Shown: positions 37,034-44,447, counted from the stretch's first letter. The stretch: 64,000 bases of DNA from a virus (IMGVR_UViG_3300034112_000721:48532-112531), one strand, 5' to 3'. The notes: generated from the sequence alone by a model not told the origin. A program made the numbers and translations.

Positions 37034-38017
37034 TTAAATTCTTACAACTGATAAATATCTAGCTCCAATTTGGTCTGTTGCACTTGATTGAACTGTAACT
37101 ACAACATATATGTTTTGAGTCCAATCAATTGTTCCAACTGACATACCATTATCAAATATACTTGAATTATATGTAGCTGCATTTGCTCCAATTCCAGAAT
37201 CTGAAAAGCCATCACTTGGAAGACCCAATGGTAAAAATTGTAAAGTTGATCCTGAAAAGAAAATATCTTTTTCAATTTTTACAATTTTTTGACCTGAGCC
37301 ATTAGTTGCTGTATCAACTTCAGCAATTAATGTTGCTCCTGCAGTAAAATAATCAATTCCTTGAAAAGGAACATTATTTGAAACATACACTCTTACAACC
37401 ATAGTGTTTGCAGATGCTATTTTTTGTAAAGCAGTTTTAATTGCAAAAATTGGTCTAATAGAATTATTAAAAGTATTAGCCGGTATTGTTGAAAAAGAAA
37501 CAACTGTATTAAATGGTGAAGATGCTGAAACTAATCCTGATGGTACTGCGCTAAAATTAGGATTTGAACTTCCTGCAGGTCCAACAGGACCTTGGATTCC
37601 TTGAGGACCTTGGGGACCAGTGGCTCCTTGAGAAGCTAATAAAGCCCAATTTAAAGGATCTGTAGCAGGGTTTGTAGGAGATGGTCCAACAGGATTAATA
37701 CAAAAATATGATGCTCCACCAAAACCTACTGCATCATTTAATACATAAACTCCAGCTGCTGACCATGATCCTTGCCAGTTAAGCCCTGCTGGTCCTACTG
37801 GTCCTGGTACACCTTGAGGTCCAATTGGTCCTTGTGCACCAGCTGGTATATTTGCTGCAACTTGTGTTGTAAAATTTTGTACAGAAATTGCACCTGTTAA
37901 ATATTCATCATCTCTTCTATCATCTTGAAGAGCTACAGGTAGTAATGTTTTATTAGGATCAACAGAGTTAACCACTCTACGTCCTCTAATCCAAGAGATA
38001 AAATTTAAAATGTCCAT
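37034..38017 (-). CDS. Collagen-like tail fibre protein (327 aa)
   Basis: The start MDILNFISWIRGRRVVNSVD is the shared attachment module. Two Gly-x-y runs (GPIGPQGVPGPVGPAG near residue 62 and GATGPQGPQGIQGPVGPAG near 132) flank a small carbohydrate-binding-type unit (WQGSWSAAGVYVLNDAVGFG). The C-terminal 180 residues are beta-rich. Collagen runs would give a stiff triple helix; the tip presumably binds the host. Confidence 0.8.
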   Translation of the reverse strand: MDILNFISWIRGRRVVNSVDPNKTLLPVALQDDRRDDEYLTGAISVQNFTTQVAANIPAGAQGPIGPQGVPGPVGPAGLNWQGSWSAAGVYVLNDAVGFGGASYFCINPVGPSPTNPATDPLNWALLASQGATGPQGPQGIQGPVGPAGSSNPNFSAVPSGLVSASSPFNTVVSFSTIPANTFNNSIRPIFAIKTALQKIASANTMVVRVYVSNNVPFQGIDYFTAGATLIAEVDTATNGSGQKIVKIEKDIFFSGSTLQFLPLGLPSDGFSDSGIGANAATYNSSIFDNGMSVGTIDWTQNIYVVVTVQSSATDQIGARYLSVVRI

Positions 38018-38079
38018 TTCTAAATAATTATATACATTATATCTATAATATAATGAAAATTATTTAGATAACAAATTAA

Positions 38080-38214
38080 TTAAGATATTATATCCCCAAT
38101 TTCTAATATGTCAGAAATGATATAAGTTGTTTCTGAAAGCATGTATAGATTTTCTTCTTCTATACTTATAATATTTTCTACCTTATTATCTACTATTATT
38201 GCTACTCTTAACAT
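38080..38214 (-). CDS. Small fibre-associated protein (44 aa)
   Basis: The frame MLRVAIIVDNKVENIISIEE ends in EIGDIIS. The opening strand with N-x-V-x-N and a late IGD turn recall the short domains that follow many tail fibres. ATG overlaps the stop of the 601-residue fibre (TAATG). The overlap and pattern support it; function is likely fibre capping or assembly. Confidence 0.6.
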   Translation of the reverse strand: MLRVAIIVDNKVENIISIEEENLYMLSETTYIISDILEIGDIIS

Positions 38215-40019
38215 TAGAAGTAAGTTATAATTATACAAAACCCATTTCCTCCAGTTCCTCCACCACCTGAGTTTGCACCATTTGTAGATGCACCACCACC
38301 AGCACCACCAGCACCAGGTCCACCGTTACCACCTTTTCCACCAGCTATTGTGCCCGCAGCATCTCCTGAATTTCCACCACTACCACCAGTTGAGAAAAAC
38401 AATCCGGAAGGGCTATTAGTTATTAAACTGCCATTATTACCACTTGCACCTACAGTTCCAGATACAGTAACACTTGCTATTATTTGAGCTGTAGCAAGAC
38501 CTGTTAAGTTCATACCTCCACCAGTATTAGTAGCATTTACTGTGCTAAGACCTCCTCCTTGTCCACCAGCCATTAATGGTCTAGATATATAAGTTGTTGT
38601 ACCTCCAGAAAAGTTAGCTGGTCCAACAGAACCAGTACCAAAAATTGATGTAGTATAAATTACACCAAACATTATTGAGTTACCAATACCAGAGCTACCT
38701 TGTGATGCTGCAGTTCCACCTAATCCACCAAATCCATTTCCAGTACTAAGTTTTGCTGTAGTAGAAACACCTGTTCCTCCAAAGAAAGATGGTGCTCCTG
38801 TTCCTCCTGCTGCACCATTAGTATCATTGACTCCTATAGCTGAAGCACCTGTTCCACCAACACCAATCCAAACATTTTCTGTAGACCCTAAGTTGTTTGC
38901 ATTTATTTTAGCAATGTTAAAAGAACCAGAAGACCCACCCCCACCGCCATATCTAGCTGTACTTGCTGCACCTCTTCTACCTGAAGCACCTCCACCACCT
39001 CCTCCAACTAAATAAATTTCAACATATTTTGCATTAGCAGGTTTTGTCCATACACCACTAGATAAGAAAATTTGAGTATCTATTAGTGATTCTGTTGATG
39101 TATAATTAGGAATATTTAAAGTAGAACCTGTAAGTGTAGCTGCACCTGACGTACCTGTAGTAGTTAAACTAAGTATTGGCTGATATGTGCTTGCTGCTGT
39201 TGCTGATGTAAGATAAGGTAATAAAGCAGATGATGTTATATAACCAGCAGGGTTAGCATTATCATAGGGTGTATAACCAAGAGCAGTAGTAATATCAAAA
39301 GCTGTAATTCCTGAAATATAACCTGAAGGGTTGCTGCTATCATAGGGAACATACCCTAAAGCACTAGTAACCATTGATCCTGATATGGCATTTAAGTAAC
39401 CAGCTGGGTTACTAGAATCATATGGTGTGTATCCTAGTGCAGTTGTTACATCTAAACTTGTTATACCTGTGATATATCCATTAGGATTTGTAAGTGGATA
39501 ATAAGTACTAGCTGCTACAGCAGAAGTTAAATAACCTGAGAGAGCTGCACTTGTAATGTATCCAGCTGGATTAGTACTGTTATATGGTGTAAACCCTAAT
39601 GCGGTTGTTACCATTAAACTAGTTATTCCAGAAATATATCCAGAAGGATTAGTTAAAGGATAGTATGTACTTGCTGCAGTAGCAGAAGTTAAATATGGTG
39701 TTAGTGCAGTAGAATTAATATATCCCGCTGGATTGGCTGAGTCATATGGTGTATATCCAAGAGCACTGGTAACCATAGACCCAGATATAGCGTTTAAATA
39801 ACCTGCAGGATTTGAACTTAATGGATAATAGTACATATTATATGTAGATACTCCTAAATTCCAATCTACTCCTGGGTTAGGATAAGTACCATAAAGGTCC
39901 CCACCTGCTGGTCCAGTAGGAGATCCACCACCTCCACCAGTAGTTTTTGGTTTACCATCAGGACCAGTTATCTCAATCCCACCACCAAATACATTACCAT
40001 TACTATCTATTACTTGCAT
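38214..40019 (-). CDS. Glycine-rich repetitive tail fibre (601 aa)
   Basis: Residues 50-290 are tandem units built on ALGYTPYDSxNPAGYI and TAASTYYPLTNPxGYI, with at least five ALGY/FTPY copies. Residues 330-600 hold a domain with very high Gly (GGGGGASGRRGAAS, GGSGGNSGDAAG, GGGGTGGNGFCIIITYF end). Similar Gly-rich tips occur in phage fibres with polyglycine helices. It is the distal adhesin candidate. Confidence 0.8.
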   Translation of the reverse strand: MQVIDSNGNVFGGGIEITGPDGKPKTTGGGGGSPTGPAGGDLYGTYPNPGVDWNLGVSTYNMYYYPLSSNPAGYLNAISGSMVTSALGYTPYDSANPAGYINSTALTPYLTSATAASTYYPLTNPSGYISGITSLMVTTALGFTPYNSTNPAGYITSAALSGYLTSAVAASTYYPLTNPNGYITGITSLDVTTALGYTPYDSSNPAGYLNAISGSMVTSALGYVPYDSSNPSGYISGITAFDITTALGYTPYDNANPAGYITSSALLPYLTSATAASTYQPILSLTTTGTSGAATLTGSTLNIPNYTSTESLIDTQIFLSSGVWTKPANAKYVEIYLVGGGGGGASGRRGAASTARYGGGGGSSGSFNIAKINANNLGSTENVWIGVGGTGASAIGVNDTNGAAGGTGAPSFFGGTGVSTTAKLSTGNGFGGLGGTAASQGSSGIGNSIMFGVIYTTSIFGTGSVGPANFSGGTTTYISRPLMAGGQGGGLSTVNATNTGGGMNLTGLATAQIIASVTVSGTVGASGNNGSLITNSPSGLFFSTGGSGGNSGDAAGTIAGGKGGNGGPGAGGAGGGASTNGANSGGGGTGGNGFCIIITYF

Positions 40020-40021
40020 AT

Positions 40022-40330
40022 CTATTGAGCATAATCTGTACCGTAAACATAGTATGATGTTCCTACTATATCACTATATACAATTAATTGATCTCCTGGG
40101 TTTAGGGCATATATGGTATTATCAGTAACTGAATCCCCAGCAGATAGATTAAATTCATATATTGTTTCAGTAGATGCTGTTAAAGCATCATATCTAGTTA
40201 AGGTAAGTATGTAAGCTGCTGGATTATAAAACTTTAATAATGTTATTTTAGTAGATAAGGGTCCGGCTATACCAGTATATATTACTGTACCTAAAACACT
40301 TACTTGACCCTGATTTATAATTTCTGCCAT
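40022..40330 (-). CDS. Small beta-rich fibre-region protein (102 aa)
   Basis: A compact beta protein (VLGTVIYTGIAG, TKITLLKFYNPAAY, NPGDQLIVYSD) directly before the 601-residue fibre, two bases apart. It is the first gene of the fibre operon after the terminator at 40349-40372. Possibly a fibre adaptor or head decoration; inferred. Confidence 0.55.
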   Translation of the reverse strand: MAEIINQGQVSVLGTVIYTGIAGPLSTKITLLKFYNPAAYILTLTRYDALTASTETIYEFNLSAGDSVTDNTIYALNPGDQLIVYSDIVGTSYYVYGTDYAQ

Positions 40331-40348
40331 AAACTAATATACAAAAAA

Positions 40349-40372
40349 ATCCCCAGCTTTGCAACTGGGGAT
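40349..40372 (-). terminator. Terminator ahead of the fibre operon
   Basis: An 8-bp stem (ATCCCCAG/CTGGGGAT) is followed on the minus strand by TTTTTTTG. It ends the accessory-gene transcript (40.4-43.6 kb). Confidence 0.9.
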
Positions 40373-40410
40373 TATAGCCTGAAGTAAACCATTGGAAAGA
40401 AGAGAACAGG

Positions 40411-40602
40411 CTAAAGTAGTAGGCCAATGGTAAATGCAAAAAACAACATAAAGAATACACAGACTATTGCCAGTTTAATACTATCTTCATCTGATACATA
40501 TTCTTTTTTGAGTTTGTCATATGCAGGTTTATACATCACATGTGCAACCATCCATAATATTGCTATTGCAGATAATAACATTATGATAGATAAAACCTTC
40601 AT
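40411..40602 (-). CDS. Small two-helix membrane protein (63 aa)
   Basis: Hydrophobic helices at about residues 3-22 and 42-62 with a charged loop between. It overlaps the 84-residue gene by one base. No family is recognised; host-membrane or lysis timing roles are possible. Confidence 0.55.
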   Translation of the reverse strand: MKVLSIIMLLSAIAILWMVAHVMYKPAYDKLKKEYVSDEDSIKLAIVCVFFMLFFAFTIGLLL

Positions 40603-40856
40603 TACTTCATATTTAATAGCTTCTCAACAATTAATTGAGCAGCTGTAATTTGGCCAATTGCTTGATCAAATAATAAACTCTTTACTGGAGATTTAGATTG
40701 GTTATAATTTTCTTTTAACATCTCAGCTATCTTAGAAATTGATCTTCTTATTTCTAAAATTTCTTCTGTCTCTGTAAATTCTTCTTTATCTAAACCAACT
40801 AAGATATCTCCAAAAGAATAGATCTTAGTTTCTTTAAAAGCTACTTGCTCACTCAT
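40602..40856 (-). CDS. Small helical protein (84 aa)
   Basis: Acidic N-terminus, then helices (EEILEIRRSISKIAEMLKEN and SPVKSLLFDQAIGQITAAQL). I do not recognise it with confidence. It is in the accessory operon with overlaps on both sides. Confidence 0.55.
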   Translation of the reverse strand: MSEQVAFKETKIYSFGDILVGLDKEEFTETEEILEIRRSISKIAEMLKENYNQSKSPVKSLLFDQAIGQITAAQLIVEKLLNMK

Positions 40857-41161
40857 AATCTATCAATTCTTCTTTGTAAATATACTAAAGCTTTTTGTAA
40901 ATCCTCTTTCTTACTAGAAGTTTTTTTACCCGCTCTTGCTAAATATTTTATAACATTCCCCAGATAGAAATCTTCATCTAAACCCCAAGCTTCTAATACA
41001 TTAAATACTTCATAAGTATTCCCTGCACCACCATAATACTTAGGCCTATCAAGATTTATAATTCTATCTTTTAATGGTATCTCTTTAGATATTATTCTAT
41101 CAAAAGGTGTACTCATTTTACTTTGATAGAGATCTTCTGATTCTTGTGTAAAGTTTACCAT
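40853..41161 (-). CDS. DUF3310-like protein (102 aa)
   Basis: The C-terminal 60 residues (NTYEVFNVLEAWGLDEDFYL, then a GNVIKYLARAGKK helix and a Lys-rich pair of helices) have the pattern of the phage DUF3310 family, sometimes labelled nucleotide kinase without proof. The function is unknown. Confidence 0.75.
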   Translation of the reverse strand: MVNFTQESEDLYQSKMSTPFDRIISKEIPLKDRIINLDRPKYYGGAGNTYEVFNVLEAWGLDEDFYLGNVIKYLARAGKKTSSKKEDLQKALVYLQRRIDRL

Positions 41162-41535
41162 ACAATTGCAATATCTCTTTCAGCAACCATTAACTTCATT
41201 CCATCCTCAAGCTCTACTGCTTCAGATGCTTGTAACCCGGTAATTCCCATGTACACTTTATCCCCCACCTTTACACTTGATACTTCATCCCCTACTGCAT
41301 AAACTTCTAGTTTAGTCCATGTCTTTCTCATATCCATTTCAAGTGCAAGCTTGTCAGCTTCACTTAATTCAAATGGAGATTCTTTTACTTCTGGTTTATT
41401 TAATAAAACCCTTTTTCCTTTTAGTTGCATTGTATTGGTTTTTAATTTTTCAAATAATTCTCTAGCTTGCAAGTTGTCTTCTGCAAGAGTAGTAGCCTTT
41501 TCCCAAAGTACTTTTTCTTCTAGAGTCACAGACAA
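41155..41535 (-). CDS. GroES-like co-chaperonin (126 aa)
   Basis: After a helical N-terminal extension of about 35 residues the sequence follows the GroES plan: KGKRVLLNKPE, a variable loop rich in Glu/Lys (the mobile-loop place), VYAVGDEVSSVKVGDKVYM, and LEDGMKLMVAERDIAIV. It resembles phage co-chaperonins of the gp31 type, which cap host GroEL to fold the phage capsid protein. It overlaps the next gene by 7 bases. Confidence 0.72.
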   Translation of the reverse strand: MSVTLEEKVLWEKATTLAEDNLQARELFEKLKTNTMQLKGKRVLLNKPEVKESPFELSEADKLALEMDMRKTWTKLEVYAVGDEVSSVKVGDKVYMGITGLQASEAVELEDGMKLMVAERDIAIVW

Positions 41536-41550
41536 ATATAAATAAAAAAT

Positions 41551-41688
41551 TTATTTACCTTGTCCTCTATATAACTTTTTATAATTCTTGCTTGCTTTAA
41601 GTTTGCTAATTTTAGTTTTAGCATGTACTCCTGGACGGGATACTTTTACTGCAACTATTTTTTTTGGAGCTTCTTTTATTTTTGCCAT
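41551..41688 (-). CDS. Small basic protein (45 aa)
   Basis: The frame MAKIKEAPKKIVAVKVSRPG continues with HAKTKISKLKASKNYKK and ends RGQGK. The SRPGVHAKTK/SKNYKK pattern recurs in many phages as a short basic protein of unknown role. It lies between the 210-residue gene and the GroES-like gene with A/T-rich spacers. Confidence 0.7.
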   Translation of the reverse strand: MAKIKEAPKKIVAVKVSRPGVHAKTKISKLKASKNYKKLYRGQGK

Positions 41689-41723
41689 GATATAAATAAT
41701 TAAGTACTATATAATATACTCAA

Positions 41724-42356
41724 TTATTCGTTATCATAAAACATTCTTTCTGAATCTTCTGTATGCCACTTATCAAATCCCTCACAGTTATAGTAATCTT
41801 TATTAACTAAGTAATCTGGTTTTTCAGGGAATGGTTTAGTTACAAAACTTGGTTCAGACCACTTGATTCTATTATTTGGTTGAAGAGCTATTTGTCCGTT
41901 GTCAAGTAAAATCACATGATGACTCTTGTGTTCTAGTGGGTCTTCTGCTAAAGATATGTCAGTATTAATATCTCCGCTACCCCAGTTTATTGTTGCATAG
42001 TAACTACCTGGGTAGAACTTGTGATCTTTCATATATACTTCTACAGGAGTATCATACAAATATGATAGATGTAACAAAGTAAAGTTATAAGAGAAACAAT
42101 TCCATATCTGTAGAAAGTGAAATGGTAGATCTGGATCTGGTAACTCAGGCTTAGTCAGTAGGGCATGGCTTGGTAACTTGTCTCTAAGTACGCCATTCTC
42201 TAACAATACCTGGAACAATGCTGCTTGTCCTGGTAGACATCTTACAGATATAATTACCCCCGGGGTAAATTCTCCATGACCTTTTGTACCTTGGTACATG
42301 TACTCATTCCTAACAAATACCTTGAGAGGAAAGAAGTTGTGTTCTATGTATGCCAT
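41724..42356 (-). CDS. Conserved protein of unknown role (210 aa)
   Basis: A globular, aromatic-rich protein: an N-terminal beta domain (GVIISVRCLPGQAALFQVLL) and a C-terminal part with a HTEDSERMFYDNE end. No motif for catalysis is visible. It starts where the HExxH protein stops (one-base overlap). Confidence 0.55.
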   Translation of the reverse strand: MAYIEHNFFPLKVFVRNEYMYQGTKGHGEFTPGVIISVRCLPGQAALFQVLLENGVLRDKLPSHALLTKPELPDPDLPFHFLQIWNCFSYNFTLLHLSYLYDTPVEVYMKDHKFYPGSYYATINWGSGDINTDISLAEDPLEHKSHHVILLDNGQIALQPNNRIKWSEPSFVTKPFPEKPDYLVNKDYYNCEGFDKWHTEDSERMFYDNE

Positions 42357-42799
42357 TATTTCTTAAAGAAGTTTTTCTTTGGTTGTTCCTTTGTACTAAA
42401 TCCTAGCTTTTCAATTATCTTGTTTGCTTCATCTTCAGCAAAGGTAATAGCTTCTTCTTCTTTATCCTTGATATTCCAGTTATTTAATAAAAGACTCATA
42501 TGCATAGTTTCATGCATAACAGCTGTGGCTTTCTCTGTAAGAGAGTATTTCTTAAATGTCCCTAGATTAATAAATAGAAATGGTTTGTATGGGGCTTTTG
42601 CTGTTAGCTTTTTATCAGCGGGATCATAGTTAGTAAAACCATAAATATAAACCCCATTGCCAACAGTCTTATCTACTTCTTCTGCCTTGGCATCTTTACG
42701 GTTTAACCCGTGCATTTCTGTAACGTCATAGTAATCAAATATCTCAGTAGCATTATTACCAGCTATTAAGATATATTTACCCATATCATACTCTTTCAT
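42356..42799 (-). CDS. HExxH zincin-like protein (147 aa)
   Basis: Residues 96-100 are HETMH inside ATAVMHETMHMSLLL, and a later Glu-rich helix (EEEAITFAEDEANKII) could give the third zinc ligand, as in gluzincins. The protein is short for a full peptidase. The next gene upstream encodes a wall-peptidase-like protein. A proteolytic role is inferred from motif only. Confidence 0.7.
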   Translation of the reverse strand: MKEYDMGKYILIAGNNATEIFDYYDVTEMHGLNRKDAKAEEVDKTVGNGVYIYGFTNYDPADKKLTAKAPYKPFLFINLGTFKKYSLTEKATAVMHETMHMSLLLNNWNIKDKEEEAITFAEDEANKIIEKLGFSTKEQPKKNFFKK

Positions 42800-42809
42800 A
42801 ACACTAGTT

Positions 42810-43415
42810 TTAGATATCTGTAGATTCTAGCAAAGTATAAGAAAACTTATTGCCATGTATCTTAGCTGCCCTTTTACATATGGACATAAACTCATTAAAG
42901 TCTTTTACTCTTTTAAACACTTGACATCCCTCACTCCAATTCTCTACCCATGTGCTGTCAGTACCTGCTTTGTGAATATTAATTCCAAATATGCCGGTAT
43001 CTTTTACCTTTTCATCAAACACTAAATCTTTATTAGCATCTCTCCATACAGTAACATTACCTAGTCTCTGGCATAATGCATCATATTTGCCCTGGTGTTT
43101 ATCAACCATCCATGTTGATCTATACTGCCCAGGTACTAGTCTTGCTACACCCTTGGCATTGTGGAATTGTTGTACTCCCTTTTTGCCCGGGTCAGTAGTT
43201 GCATTCCAGCAGAAAAAGTTCCAGTTACCTAAGCTATCCTTAAATGTAATGGTAATACAATCATCAAATACATTGGTTACTTTTCTATAAACTGCTGGAG
43301 AATTATTGCGGACACCCACAACATTAACATCATACCCTTTATTAGCAGCATCTTCAAACCACTTATAACCTTTAGCTTTTACAGCACGTTCTATTTGCTC
43401 TCTAGTATAACACAT
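42810..43415 (-). CDS. YkuD-like (L,D-transpeptidase-fold) cell-wall peptidase (201 aa)
   Basis: The C-terminal half has INIHKAGTDSTWVENWSEGC, the H-(x14-17)-S-x-G-C arrangement of YkuD-type enzymes with catalytic Cys. The earlier part (VYRKVTNVFDDCITIT, QYRSTWMVDKHQGKYDAL) fits this phage family. It would act on murein peptide bonds at entry or lysis, complementing the amidase endolysin. No signal peptide is seen. Confidence 0.72.
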   Translation of the reverse strand: MCYTREQIERAVKAKGYKWFEDAANKGYDVNVVGVRNNSPAVYRKVTNVFDDCITITFKDSLGNWNFFCWNATTDPGKKGVQQFHNAKGVARLVPGQYRSTWMVDKHQGKYDALCQRLGNVTVWRDANKDLVFDEKVKDTGIFGINIHKAGTDSTWVENWSEGCQVFKRVKDFNEFMSICKRAAKIHGNKFSYTLLESTDI

Positions 43416-43438
43416 ATCCTTTTACTTTAATATACAAA

Positions 43439-43570
43439 TTATTTCCGGATACTAGTCTTACTATAAGCATCACACTTTTGAGTAGACTTACATCCCGTCA
43501 TAAGATACCCTATAGCCAAACCTATGCATATACCAAATACACATAAGCAAAATACTTTCCATTTTTCCAT
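43439..43570 (-). CDS. Small lipoprotein, CDAYxK type (43 aa)
   Basis: The frame MEKWKVFCLCVFGICIGLAI is a hydrophobic signal that ends in LMTGC, a lipobox Cys, then KSTQKCDAYSKTSIRK. It is the first leftward gene after the host-type promoter. The tail is related to the small lipoprotein at 46060-46200 on the other strand. Confidence 0.65.
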   Translation of the reverse strand: MEKWKVFCLCVFGICIGLAIGYLMTGCKSTQKCDAYSKTSIRK

Positions 43571-43574
43571 ACAA

Positions 43575-43582
43575 CAAATATA
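43575..43582 (-). promoter_or_regulatory. Second -7-like site ahead of the small lipoprotein gene
   Basis: TATATTTG on the minus strand, between the 43591-43624 hairpin and the gene. No TTTG box is at the right distance, so this may be chance. Confidence 0.3.
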
Positions 43583-43590
43583 ATAAAATA

Positions 43591-43624
43591 ACAAAGGCCC
43601 GGGCTTTCAACTCCAGACCTTTGT
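43591..43624 (-). terminator. Leader hairpin, attenuator or terminator
   Basis: On the minus strand ACAAAGGTCTGG pairs with a CCGGGCCTTTGT arm (12 bp with G-T pairs) and is followed by TATTTTATT. It lies between the host-type promoter (43654-43684) and the first leftward gene, so it can cut off or delay this transcript. Confidence 0.6.
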
Positions 43625-43653
43625 ACCAGTATTAACCAAATAATATAGCATGA

Positions 43654-43684
43654 CAAATATACAACTGTATTTTAATATTCCAAA
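43654..43684 (-). promoter_or_regulatory. Host-type promoter facing left (TTTG-N19-TATATTTG)
   Basis: On the minus strand TTTG (43684-43681), 19 bases, then TATATTTG (43661-43654): the Bacteroidota primary-sigma consensus with ideal spacing. It would transcribe the accessory late genes leftward. Confidence 0.65.
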
Positions 43685-43724
43685 CCGGTGGTAAAAATAT
43701 TTTGTTTTAGAGATTGTTAGGGAC

Positions 43725-43770
43725 CCCTAGTAGCCAGACCCCCCCACCTGCCGCGCTTGGTGCTACCCCC
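43725..43770. promoter_or_regulatory. GC-rich patch in the divergent control region
   Basis: A segment with runs of C (CCCC, CCCCCCC, CCCCC) and GCCGCGC stands out in an AT-rich window. GTAGC and GCTAC in it can pair, and the minus strand carries three G-runs, enough for a possible G-quadruplex. It may be an origin element, operator or structured DNA; nothing decides. Confidence 0.35.
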
Positions 43771-43790
43771 TACTTCTTTCTACTAGACAT
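43771..43790 (+). promoter_or_regulatory. Repeated early motif, copy 1
   Basis: TACTTCTTTCTACTAGACAT, followed by GTTGAAT. Copy 2 lies 69 bases on with the same continuation, so the two form a tandem pair ahead of the first rightward gene. Confidence 0.6.
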
Positions 43791-43839
43791 GTTGAATTGT
43801 AGAATAATTTGTAAATGTTTTACAGCTGGAAGTTTCTGG

Positions 43840-43858
43840 TACTTCTTTCTACAGATGT
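43840..43858 (+). promoter_or_regulatory. Repeated early motif, copy 2
   Basis: TACTTCTTTCTACAGATGT then TGAATCATTAAA. The ATG of the first rightward gene is 40 bases after the start of the motif. A 6-bp hairpin (TGTAAA/TTTACA, 43810-43824) lies between copies 1 and 2. Confidence 0.62.
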
Positions 43859-43879
43859 TGAATCATTAAAATTTTTATC

Positions 43880-44110
43880 ATGAAAAAGTTACTTGTTACT
43901 GTTATGTTCTTTGCTGTTTTGTTTGGTGTACCAATGATGTTTTATTGGGTAGTGTTCTATATATTATATATGGGCTTTGCGGTAGATATTGTTATTAGCT
44001 TCTTGATATCTCTTATGGGTAGTGTGACCATGTTTCTTGGACTTGTTAAGGTTGCTGAGAAGTTAGTTAATAAGGGTTTGGATATATACATTATTGATAT
44101 GAGAAGATAA
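43880..44110 (+). CDS. Small membrane protein, first rightward gene (76 aa)
   Basis: Two or three hydrophobic helices fill most of the protein (KLLVTVMFFAVLFGVPMMFY; a second at residues 33-58), ending in a basic DMRR. It is alone between the tandem motif copies and a terminator. An early host-membrane function, such as superinfection control, is a guess. Confidence 0.6.
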   Translation: MKKLLVTVMFFAVLFGVPMMFYWVVFYILYMGFAVDIVISFLISLMGSVTMFLGLVKVAEKLVNKGLDIYIIDMRR

Positions 44111-44123
44111 GGGCTTTGCCCTT
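44109..44123 (+). terminator. Terminator T1
   Basis: AAGGGC-TTT-GCCCTT then TCTTCTT. It begins in the stop codon of the 76-residue gene and is directly followed by motif copy 3. Confidence 0.75.
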
Positions 44124-44131
44124 TCTTCTTG

Positions 44132-44153
44132 TACTTCTTCTTACTTGTTTAGA
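44132..44153 (+). promoter_or_regulatory. Repeated early motif, copy 3
   Basis: TACTTCTTCTTACTTGTTTA, then GA. It is upstream of candidate structured RNA 1. Confidence 0.62.
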
Positions 44154-44254
44154 ATATAACAAGGAATGTTTCCTGGGGGAGCAAGGCCAGCCGTGGCTAC
44201 TGCTTAATATACCTACGAGAGGAAGTCCTACGGAAACACTTGTTATATTTTTTT
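44154..44254 (+). ncRNA. Candidate structured RNA 1
   Basis: A 10-bp closing helix (ATATAACAAG at 44154-44163 with CTTGTTATAT at 44239-44248), a GAA bulge, then a 7-bp helix (TGTTTCC/GGAAACA) enclose about 155 bases less these arms; inside is a hairpin AGCA..GCCA/TGGC..TGCT (44180-44204). The 3' closing arm runs into eight T, so the helix also serves as terminator. No start codon opens a usable frame. It shares CAAGGAATGT and a GGnGGAG core with candidate RNA 2. Role unknown. Confidence 0.6.
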
Positions 44255-44256
44255 TA

Positions 44257-44278
44257 TACTTCTTCTTACTTGTGTTAA
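44257..44278 (+). promoter_or_regulatory. Repeated early motif, copy 4
   Basis: TACTTCTTCTTACTTGTGTT, then AAACTATTAAAATT. It starts inside the T-tract end of RNA 1; the 49-residue gene begins 41 bases later. Confidence 0.62.
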
Positions 44279-44297
44279 ACTATTAAAATTATTTATT

Positions 44298-44447
44298 ATG
44301 AAAGATTTTGTTAACTATTTGATTGCTGTTGTATCTATGGGTTGTATAACAGGTTTACTTGTTTCTATGGGATCTCAGATCTTATTAGCTATGGGAATTA
44401 TGTCTTTATTTTGGGCAGGTATGTTTGCGCCAATGTTAAGGGGATAA
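44298..44447 (+). CDS. Small membrane protein (49 aa)
   Basis: The frame MKDFVNYLIAVVSMGCITGL continues as one long Met/Leu/Gly-rich hydrophobic stretch and ends FAPMLRG. The A/T-rich leader TTATTATG matches the other small genes here. Its stop codon lies in the loop of the next terminator. Confidence 0.55.
   Translation: MKDFVNYLIAVVSMGCITGLLVSMGSQILLAMGIMSLFWAGMFAPMLRG

Noticed and set aside
40602-40856. The 84-residue helical protein as an Acb2-like anti-CBASS protein.
   Set aside because: Only size and a vague C-terminal helix pattern match; no residue pattern strong enough to claim it.
44211-44232. GAGGAAGTCC in RNA 1 resembles the conserved CR-I element of RNase P RNA (GAGGAAAGTCC).
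   Set aside because: One base is missing, and the RNA is about 100 bases with no other RNase P elements; the likeness is probably chance.
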